5,767 bases of DNA from assembly GCA_020354275.1 (NCBI GenBank), contig CP070645.1, positions 230,919-236,685 on the forward strand, given 5' to 3'. Source of the DNA: Dehalococcoidales bacterium. Lineage in GTDB: Bacteria > Chloroflexota > Dehalococcoidia > Dehalococcoidales > UBA2162. The translations under genes were made by a program, and so were the position numbers. The notes under the pieces were generated by a model. The model was not told the origin of the DNA. It did no database searches and saw only the letters and a list, made by a program, of their open reading frames with translations. Of the stretch, positions 1 through 4,387 are shown in pieces; the first letter of the stretch is position 1; every line of letters begins with the position of its first letter.

Positions 1-1601
1 TAGGGTCTGATTGAAAGCTTATCAAGCACCTCCAGACTGTCCCAGGAATAGGTAACTATCTCCTGAAAACCGTAACCGGTAAGGTGATTAACGATTTCAC
101 GTTTCAGGGCAATGAGCGGGTCAGGGTCCTGCTGTGGTATCGGCTGGCTGACCATGGTCAGTGGAACACTGTCATAACCGATAATACGGGTCACCTCTTC
201 AATAAGGTCAACTACCAGACTGATATCAGTACGCCAGTAAGGAGTGGTAATCCTGACCGCTGAACCCGGTGCCACCCGTTCACATTCAAAACCTGCCGAG
301 TTCAAAGCGCCTTCTATCTGTTCAATACTGAACTCAATACCCAGGACACGCCTGACATCTTCAGTGGACAGCAGGATTGGCTCCGGCACTGCCTTGCCGG
401 GATAAACGTCAACCACGCCACGGGCAATCTCGCCACCGCCAAGCTCCGCAATCAACTGAGTTGCCCGTTTCAGTGCCGGTATGGTCAACTCCGGGCTGAT
501 CCCCCTCTCAAAACGCATGCAGGCTTCGCTAGGGATACCCAGAGTCCTGCCCGTGTAGTGAATGCTGGCTGCATTAAAATTAGCCGCTTCCAGCAGTATC
601 GAAGTAGTCTCTTCGGTAACTTCGCTGTTGAAACCGCCCATAACCCCGGCAACGGCCACCACCCCCATTATATCGGAAATAACCAGCATGCCCGAATCGA
701 GTTCCCTCTCGTTACCATCGAGGGTAGTCACCGGCTCATACTGGGTAGCCCGCCGGACAATAATCTTCTGGCCCCTTATCTTCTCATAATCAAAAGCATG
801 CAGGGGTTGCCCGTACTCCAGCATGACAAAGTTGGTGACATCGACAATATTGTTTATCGGACGCATCCCGTAAGAAATCAAACGCTCCTGCATCCACCTG
901 GGTGACTGGGTTATTTTTACCCCGGTAATAAGGCTGGCCGAGTACCTGGGGCAAAGGTCAGTGTCTAAAATCTCCAGGGTTACCTTCTGGTCAACGGGAG
1001 GGCCGGGATCATGGTAACTGACCTCGGGAAGACGGATATTCTGCCCGGTGAGAGTCGCAATCTCTCTGGCTATTCCTGTCATGGACAGACAGTCCGTCCG
1101 GTTGGGGGTAATATCCATATTGAGAATGGAATCACCCATGTAATCAGCCAGTGCCCGGCCAACAGGAGCCTCCTCTGGTAGTATCAATATCCCTTCGTGT
1201 TCATCAGAGATGCCCAGTTCTTTTTCCGAGCAGGCCATGCCATTGGAAACCACACCGCGAATCTTAGCTGACTTCAAGCGAACCGTTTCGCCGCTGTGCG
1301 GGTCGGTAAGCTCGGCACCAACCGGGGCAAAGGCTACTTTGGCACCGGTCACAACATTGGGCGCCCCGCAGACCACTGTCTCCTGTTTTTCACCCAGGTC
1401 TATCGTTACCAGGGTAAGGCGATCGGCATTGGGGTGGGGGTTCACCGCCGTTATCTGGCCGATAACAATCCCCTGCCAGCTGCTACCAATCTCCTGCACC
1501 CCTTTTACTTCACTGCCAGCCATGGTCAACCTGTTGGCTATATCAGCCACCGGCAGGTCAATATCTACATACTGTTTCAGCCAGTTAAGCGACACCTTCA
1601 T
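1..1601 (-). CDS. pheT: Phenylalanyl-tRNA synthetase beta subunit, C-terminus beyond window
   Basis: Beta subunit of the cytoplasmic (alphabeta)2 PheRS, which charges tRNA-Phe; the beta chain gives tRNA binding and editing of mischarged Tyr. The frame starts at ATG 1601 (MKVSLNWLKQYV, the typical B1 opening) and stays open for 533 codons to the window edge, about two thirds of the usual ~800 residues. Visible domains: B1; the EMAP-like tRNA-binding fold around residues 42-150 (NPHPNADRLTL 54-64, SNGMACSEKELG 119-130); NMDITPNRTDCLS 161-173; the B3/B4 editing region, about 210-370 (NNIVDVTNFVMLEYGQPLHAF 250-270, MRFERGISP 362-370); and B5, about 412-480 (PYWRTDI, DLIEEVTRIIGYD). No frameshift is seen. 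A weak Shine-Dalgarno, AAGG, lies 9 bases before the ATG. The gene follows pheS after 63 bases and is presumably cotranscribed with it, so it shares the upstream Phe attenuator. Confidence 0.97.
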   Translation of the reverse strand, partial: MKVSLNWLKQYVDIDLPVADIANRLTMAGSEVKGVQEIGSSWQGIVIGQITAVNPHPNADRLTLVTIDLGEKQETVVCGAPNVVTGAKVAFAPVGAELTDPHSGETVRLKSAKIRGVVSNGMACSEKELGISDEHEGILILPEEAPVGRALADYMGDSILNMDITPNRTDCLSMTGIAREIATLTGQNIRLPEVSYHDPGPPVDQKVTLEILDTDLCPRYSASLITGVKITQSPRWMQERLISYGMRPINNIVDVTNFVMLEYGQPLHAFDYEKIRGQKIIVRRATQYEPVTTLDGNERELDSGMLVISDIMGVVAVAGVMGGFNSEVTEETTSILLEAANFNAASIHYTGRTLGIPSEACMRFERGISPELTIPALKRATQLIAELGGGEIARGVVDVYPGKAVPEPILLSTEDVRRVLGIEFSIEQIEGALNSAGFECERVAPGSAVRITTPYWRTDISLVVDLIEEVTRIIGYDSVPLTMVSQPIPQQDPDPLIALKREIVNHLTGYGFQEIVTYSWDSLEVLDKLSIRP

Positions 1602-1644
1602 TTTTAACTACCTTAATAAATAGCTGTCCATTATCTTTAACAAA

Positions 1645-1662
1645 CCTGCTGTACCCCGCAGG
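1645..1662 (-). other. Small hairpin just after the pheS stop
   Basis: In the pheS-pheT gap, CCTGC (1662-1658) can pair with GCAGG (1649-1645) around an 8-base loop, directly after the pheS TAG. The RNA then continues TTTGTTAAAG, which is not a full U tract, and the stem has only 5 bp. It is therefore not a convincing terminator. It could be a 3'-end stabiliser, a processing site, or chance. The rest of the gap holds only the pheT ribosome binding site. Confidence 0.3.
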
Positions 1663-1664
1663 AA

Positions 1665-2702
1665 CTAAAACTGATACAAGAACCTGAGATCGCTTCCGTA
1701 ATACAGCCGGATATCATCAATACCATGGCGCAGCATATGCAGACGTTCAACGCCCATACCAAAGGCAAAGCTGGTATAGACATCCGGGTCAATGCCGCCA
1801 CGCCGCAGCACCTCGGGATGGGTCATCCCGGCACCCAGTATTTCAATCCAGCCACTATTACCGCACAGGCGGCAGCCAACGCCATTGCAGACCAGGCACT
1901 CCACCGCCATTTCGACCCCCGGTTCAACAAAGGGGAAAAAGTCGCAGCGGAAACGCACCTTCCGGTTGCCACCGAAATAACGCCGCGAAAATTCGTAGAG
2001 GGTTCCTTTCAGGTCGGCCATGGTAATCCCCCTGTCAACCGCCAGGCCATCAAAATTAATAAACATGGGGATATGGGTGGCATCGCTGGCTTCATAACGG
2101 TACACCTTACCGGGCTCAACCACCCTTATCGGGGGTTCCATGGTCTCGACAACCCGGGCGCTGACCGCAGTAGTATGGGTACGCAGCAGCATCTGCTTAT
2201 CGGCACTATCTGACCCGGTATCAGCCCAGAAGGTTGACATGGTATCACGCGCCGGGTGCTCTTTAGGGATATTCAATGCCTCAAAATTATAGTAGTCCCA
2301 CTCAACATCCGGCCCCTCAACCACCTTAAAACCCATGGAGACAAATATGTCACAGACCTCGTACAGGGTGCGGGTAATGGGATGAATGTGCCCCACCGGC
2401 CAGGGCTTTCCCGGCAGGGTAATATCAATAGCCCCTGTACCAGCCAAGGATAGCTGGCCTTCACGCAGCTCCTGTTCTTTCCTCCGGTGACCCGCTTCCA
2501 GAGCGGCCTTTACCTGATTACCGCGGGCACCCACGTGCTTCCTCTCCTCAAGAGGAAGGGTGGCCAGACCACGCAGAATCCCGGTCAGTTCGCTCTTCTT
2601 ACCCAGGTAACGAACCCGCCAAGTTTCCAGCTCACCCGGCAGTGTGACAGCGGCCAGTTCCTGCAGTGCTTTCTTATTCAGTTCTTCTAACTGGTCCAAC
2701 AT
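1665..2702 (-). CDS. pheS: Phenylalanyl-tRNA synthetase alpha subunit
   Basis: Catalytic subunit of PheRS, a class II synthetase that activates Phe and transfers it to tRNA-Phe; 345 residues, normal length. The N-terminal coiled-coil region (about 1-90) has the usual RYLGKKSELT (31-40). Catalytic motifs follow: HPITRTLYEVCDIF (107-120, motif 1 region), LLRTHTTAVSAR (172-183), VYRYEASDATHIPMF (200-214, motif 2), the FPF loop of the Phe pocket (256-258), and FAFGMGVERL (312-321, motif 3, with the pocket Ala at 313). Four cysteines (269, 272, 277, 280; CxxCx4CxxC) form a zinc-ribbon-like insert also known from some Gram-positive-type PheS. Oddities: the usual HQxEG after motif 2 reads INFDG (215-219), and THTSP reads THTTA, closer to archaeal/eukaryotic alpha chains. 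The start is ATG 2702 with a modest AAGG 7 bases upstream. The gene lies behind its own promoter and a Phe-leader attenuator. Confidence 0.98.
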   Translation of the reverse strand: MLDQLEELNKKALQELAAVTLPGELETWRVRYLGKKSELTGILRGLATLPLEERKHVGARGNQVKAALEAGHRRKEQELREGQLSLAGTGAIDITLPGKPWPVGHIHPITRTLYEVCDIFVSMGFKVVEGPDVEWDYYNFEALNIPKEHPARDTMSTFWADTGSDSADKQMLLRTHTTAVSARVVETMEPPIRVVEPGKVYRYEASDATHIPMFINFDGLAVDRGITMADLKGTLYEFSRRYFGGNRKVRFRCDFFPFVEPGVEMAVECLVCNGVGCRLCGNSGWIEILGAGMTHPEVLRRGGIDPDVYTSFAFGMGVERLHMLRHGIDDIRLYYGSDLRFLYQF

Positions 2703-2756
2703 TCTATTACCTTGACCAGATTTCAGGCATTTATCTTGAAAACAAGTGACCGAAAT

Positions 2757-2782
2757 AAAAAACCCCCCCGCCTGGGAGGGTT
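2757..2782 (-). terminator. Intrinsic terminator (attenuator) in the pheS leader
   Basis: On the minus strand AACCCTCCC (2782-2774) pairs with GGGGGGGTT (2769-2761) around an AGGC loop. The result is a 9-bp stem with one T.G wobble, followed by four more T (2760-2757), then A and TTT. Together with the two T at the stem base this gives a run of six T. It stands about 55 bases before the pheS ATG and after the leader ORF, so it would end transcripts before pheS rather than after a gene. That placement, and the fact that its 5' arm can also pair with an upstream segment, mark it as an attenuator. Confidence 0.88.
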
Positions 2783-2852
2783 GCTGTAGGTATTCTTCGT
2801 TCCGGTTTATCTTCTAATTACCGATAAATACATGCCAGGTCTCCCAAGCGCA

Positions 2853-2921
2853 TTAGGTGCGCACGGTAAACGCGAAGATAAATGAAAAATATCCGTTTTG
2901 AGAGACTACTCTACCTGGCAT
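2853..2921 (-). CDS. Phe-rich leader peptide of the pheST attenuator
   Basis: A 22-codon ORF from ATG 2921 to TAA 2855-2853, in the place that pheM occupies in E. coli. The residues read MPGRVVSQNG, then YFSFIFAF, then TVRT. Phe stands at 12, 14, 16 and 18 (TTT, TTT, TTC, TTT), next to a Tyr at 11: four Phe in seven residues. Upstream, AAGGAACGGTG (2940-2930) gives a plausible ribosome binding site, with GGTG 8 bases before the ATG. The start lies about 22 bases after the predicted transcription start. The role is inferred to be sensing of charged tRNA-Phe by ribosome stalling, not a function of the peptide itself. Support comes from Phe clustering, position before pheS, the competing helices, and a stop codon two bases before the antiterminator arm. 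Sequence similarity to PheM was not seen beyond the Phe content. Confidence 0.85.
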   Translation of the reverse strand: MPGRVVSQNGYFSFIFAFTVRT

Positions 2922-2949
2922 ATTAAAAACACCGTTCCTTTATGCATAA

Positions 2950-2979
2950 ACTCTAACAGAACAGGGGTTTTTTTGTCAA
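2950..2979 (-). promoter_or_regulatory. Sigma70-type promoter of the pheST leader
   Basis: A perfect -35, TTGACA (2979-2974), is followed by an 18-base spacer and TAGAGT (2955-2950, 4 of 6 consensus bases), with TG one base before it (TGTTAGAGT, extended -10). Transcription should start near 2943, which gives a very short lead into the leader-peptide ribosome binding site. No terminator is seen between rplT and this promoter, so read-through from the infC operon may also enter the attenuator. Confidence 0.78.
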
Positions 2980-3063
2980 CCGTATCCGTTAATACCTGTA
3001 AATGATACCTGTGAAACTAGTTTACCTTTATATAGGACTCTTTCGATTTTCCCTTGGAGCCCG
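2980..3063 (-). other. Spacer between rplT and the pheST promoter
   Basis: The 84 bases after the rplT stop hold no ORF and no intrinsic terminator. Two copies of ATACCTGT on the plus strand (2992-2999 and 3005-3012, 13 bases apart) lie just upstream of the -35 of the pheST promoter. The 10-base palindrome AAACTAGTTT sits at 3014-3023. These could be protein-binding sites, but they are short enough to arise by chance. Confidence 0.3.
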
Positions 3064-3423
3064 TTAGCCCTGGAGTTTATCCCTGGCTATGGTAACCAGG
3101 CTGGCAAAGGCCTCGGGTTCCCTGACTGCCATATCGGCCAGTATTTTCCGGTTAATTTCAATCCCCGACCTGCTCAAGCCATTAATAAACTGACTGTAGG
3201 TAAGCCCGTTGGCCCGCGAAGCGGCATTGACCCGTGAAATCCACAGACGCCTCATATCACCCTTCCGTTCACGCCGATGGGCATAGGCATAGCTCAGTGA
3301 CTTGAGCATTGACTCATGGGCCCGACGGTAAAGGGAATGCTTGGTCGCACGGTGGCCTTTGGTCAAGGCAAGCACCTTCTTGTGTCGCCGATGAGTGGTT
3401 ACTCCCCTTTTTACTCTAGGCAA
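3064..3423 (-). CDS. rplT: 50S ribosomal protein L20
   Basis: L20, an early-assembly protein that binds 23S rRNA in the large subunit; 119 residues, normal length. The opening MPRVKRGVTTHRRHKKVL and the later RRLWISRVNAASRANGLTYS and GIEINRKILADMA are family signatures, and the N-terminal half is highly basic, as expected for its long rRNA-binding extension. The start is TTG at 3423, chosen because the MPRVKRG signature begins exactly there and there is a strong ribosome binding site, GAGGAG, 7 bases upstream; no ATG or GTG is nearby in frame. The gene follows rpmI after 55 bases, in the standard infC-rpmI-rplT order. In E. coli and Bacillus L20 represses this operon; no L20-binding leader is obvious by eye here. 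Confidence 0.98.
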   Translation of the reverse strand: MPRVKRGVTTHRRHKKVLALTKGHRATKHSLYRRAHESMLKSLSYAYAHRRERKGDMRRLWISRVNAASRANGLTYSQFINGLSRSGIEINRKILADMAVREPEAFASLVTIARDKLQG

Positions 3424-3478
3424 GATATTTCTCCTCTTTGTACTCGATACTATGAAAGCTATTTATCTTATGCTTAAC

Positions 3479-3679
3479 TTAAACACCATATGGTATCAGT
3501 CGTTTTATCCGTTTTTTATCAGCCGGGCTTAGCGGAAGCTTGCTATCATAAAGGCGCCTGGCCTGTTTTGTCTTGCGCAGGCGTAAATGACTCTTGCCAC
3601 CCTTCATCCGCATAACCTTGCCGGTCCCGGTAATATGGAAACGGCTCTGGGCACCCTTATGAGTTTTCATCTTTGGCAT
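3479..3679 (-). CDS. rpmI: 50S ribosomal protein L35
   Basis: L35, a small basic protein of the large subunit; 66 residues, typical length. MPKMKTHKGAQSRF at the N-terminus is the family signature, followed by a Lys/Arg-rich body (GKVMRMKGGKSHLRLRKTK) and the usual KRIKRLIPYG ending. The ATG at 3679 directly abuts the infC stop codon (TAGATG, no intervening base). Its ribosome binding site, AGGAAG (3691-3686), lies within the last codons of infC, which strongly suggests translational coupling to IF3 synthesis. Confidence 0.98.
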   Translation of the reverse strand: MPKMKTHKGAQSRFHITGTGKVMRMKGGKSHLRLRKTKQARRLYDSKLPLSPADKKRIKRLIPYGV

Positions 3680-4279
3680 CTATGACTTCCTTACTTTTTC
3701 TTCTACTTTCTTTGCTTTCTGTTCTTCTACTTTTTTCGCTTTCTGTTCTTCTACTTTTTTCGCTTTCTGTGCAGACAGTGGTACCATAACCACATTCATT
3801 CTTCTTCCTACCATCAGGGGTTGTCCCTCAACCGAAGCTATGTCCTCCAGCGATTCTGCCATCCTCTGCAGCAACCTCCAGGCAATTTCAGGATGAGTGA
3901 TTTCTCGTCCCCTGAACATCACGGTAATCTTAACCTTGTCGCCGCCTTCCAGCAATTTCCGGGCTAACCTGGCCTTGGCCTGAAAATCATGGTCACCGAT
4001 TTTAGGCCGCAGCCGGACCTCTCTCAACATGCTGACTCTCTGGCTCTTCTTAGCCTCACGCCCCTTCTTGGCCTGCTCGTACTTGTATTTACCGTAATCA
4101 AGCAAACGACACACTGGAGGTACTGCGGTGGCCGCTACTTCAACCAGATCAAGGTTATTGTTTCTGGCGACCTCCCGTGCCTGTTCCAGGGGCATAATCC
4201 CCAGCTGCTCACCTTTTGCCCCGACGAGACGGACCTCTCTGGCGGTTATCTCCTGATTTACTCGCTGTTTCCTAGCTAT
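3680..4279 (-). CDS. infC: Translation initiation factor IF3, probable ATA start
   Basis: IF3 binds the 30S subunit, prevents premature 50S joining and checks the start codon and initiator tRNA. Family homology runs from RVNQEITAREVRL (residues 6-18) through PPVCRLLDYGKYKYEQ (54-69, end of the N domain) and the Lys-rich linker to VKITVMFRGREITHPE (116-131) in the C domain. The first ATG (4195) would cut off 28 conserved residues. In frame upstream, only TAC and ATA separate the homology from a TAG stop (4285-4283), and no ATG, GTG or TTG begins a usable frame there. ATA at 4279 is therefore the likely start, behind GAGGGGGTGA. E. coli infC uses AUU, which lets IF3 repress its own translation; the same is inferred here. 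With this start the protein has 199 residues, longer than the usual ~180 because of a C-terminal tail of three QKAKKVEE repeats (171-194). The stop abuts rpmI. Confidence 0.93.
   Translation of the reverse strand: MARKQRVNQEITAREVRLVGAKGEQLGIMPLEQAREVARNNNLDLVEVAATAVPPVCRLLDYGKYKYEQAKKGREAKKSQRVSMLREVRLRPKIGDHDFQAKARLARKLLEGGDKVKITVMFRGREITHPEIAWRLLQRMAESLEDIASVEGQPLMVGRRMNVVMVPLSAQKAKKVEEQKAKKVEEQKAKKVEEKVRKS
3698..3769 (-). repeat. 24-bp tandem repeat (three copies) in the infC 3' end
   Basis: Three head-to-tail 24-base units lie at 3746-3769, 3722-3745 and 3698-3721. The first two are identical; the third differs at two bases. Each unit is in frame and encodes QKAKKVEE, a charged, probably helical stretch at the end of IF3. 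The unit length is a multiple of three, so copy changes would keep the frame and the downstream rpmI ribosome binding site intact. Confidence 0.95.
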
Positions 4280-4287
4280 GTACTATT

Positions 4288-4297
4288 TCACCCCCTC
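4288..4297 (-). promoter_or_regulatory. infC ribosome binding site deciding the ATA start
   Basis: GAGGGGGTGA matches the extended Shine-Dalgarno AAGGAGGTGA at 8 of 10 positions. It ends 8 bases before ATA 4279. No ATG, GTG or TTG lies at a workable distance downstream: the GTG inside the motif reads GTG AAA TAG. This site, with the point where IF3 homology begins, supports initiation at ATA. Confidence 0.7.
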
Positions 4298-4323
4298 AAA
4301 GCACCAGTATGCTGCGAATAGAA

Positions 4324-4352
4324 ACTATATCACATTCCCAGGTTCTAATCAA
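4324..4352 (-). promoter_or_regulatory. Sigma70-type promoter of infC-rpmI-rplT
   Basis: TTGATT (4352-4347), a 17-base spacer, and TATAGT (4329-4324, 5 of 6 consensus bases) with TG one base upstream (TGATATAGT, extended -10). The predicted start near 4317-4319 leaves a leader of about 40 bases to the infC ATA. The thrS-infC gap otherwise holds only a small GGGTT/AACCC inverted repeat (4370-4382) without a T tract on the minus strand, so thrS transcripts probably also run into infC. Confidence 0.7.
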
Positions 4353-4387
4353 TTCAACTGCTTAATTATGGGTTAATAACCCTTATT

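Larger units (their letters stand above)
2757..2943 (-). promoter_or_regulatory. Phe-responsive attenuation leader of pheST with alternative helices
   Basis: Transcribed leader upstream of pheS with several helices that exclude each other. (1) ATGCCAGGT (2921-2913, leader start codon) pairs with ACCTGGCAT (2840-2832), 9 bp, extendable to 11. (2) The Phe-codon segment TTTATCTTC (2882-2874) plus TTACCG (2869-2864) pairs with GAAGATAAA (2814-2806) plus CGGTAA (2823-2818), 9+6 bp with a 4/3 internal loop. (3) CGCTTGGGAG (2850-2841) pairs with CTCCCAGGCG (2778-2769), 10 bp with one wobble; this takes up the terminator's 5' arm and so acts as antiterminator. (4) GCGCA/TGCGC (2862-2858 with 2852-2848) holds the leader stop codon in its 5-base loop. 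Inferred logic: a ribosome stalled at Phe codons blocks helix 2 and leaves arm 3 free, giving read-through. A ribosome reaching the stop covers arm 3, giving termination. No T-box consensus is present. The helices are read by eye, not computed. Confidence 0.8.

Noticed and set aside
558..905. Plus-strand ORFs opposite pheT, pheS, infC and thrS
   Set aside because: They lie antisense to well-identified genes, show no recognisable family features, and are explained by the codon structure of the genes beneath them.
1617..1640. Short ORF (MDSYLLR) between pheS and pheT
   Set aside because: Seven codons with no clear ribosome binding site and no biased composition; most likely chance.
2907..2948. 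Alternative leader ORF from ATG 2948
   Set aside because: It starts next to the predicted transcription start with no room for a ribosome binding site, is only 13 codons long, and has a single Phe codon.
2757..3000. T-box riboswitch as the control element before pheS
   Set aside because: A T-box leader was the first expectation for a Gram-positive-like pheST. The conserved AGGGTGGNACCGCG antiterminator sequence and a Stem I with specifier loop are absent, and a Phe-rich ORF explains the terminator better.
3424..3478. L20-binding autoregulatory leader between rpmI and rplT
   Set aside because: The 55-base gap shows only the rplT ribosome binding site; no structure resembling the known L20 targets could be recognised by eye.
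3680..4195. ATG at 4195 as the start of infC
   Set aside because: It lies inside the conserved IF3 N domain (GEQLGI just before it), and no ribosome binding site fits as well as the one before ATA 4279.
4370..4382. GGGTTATTAACCC inverted repeat after thrS as a terminator
   Set aside because: Only 5 bp of stem and no T tract follows it on the minus strand, so termination of thrS there is not supported.
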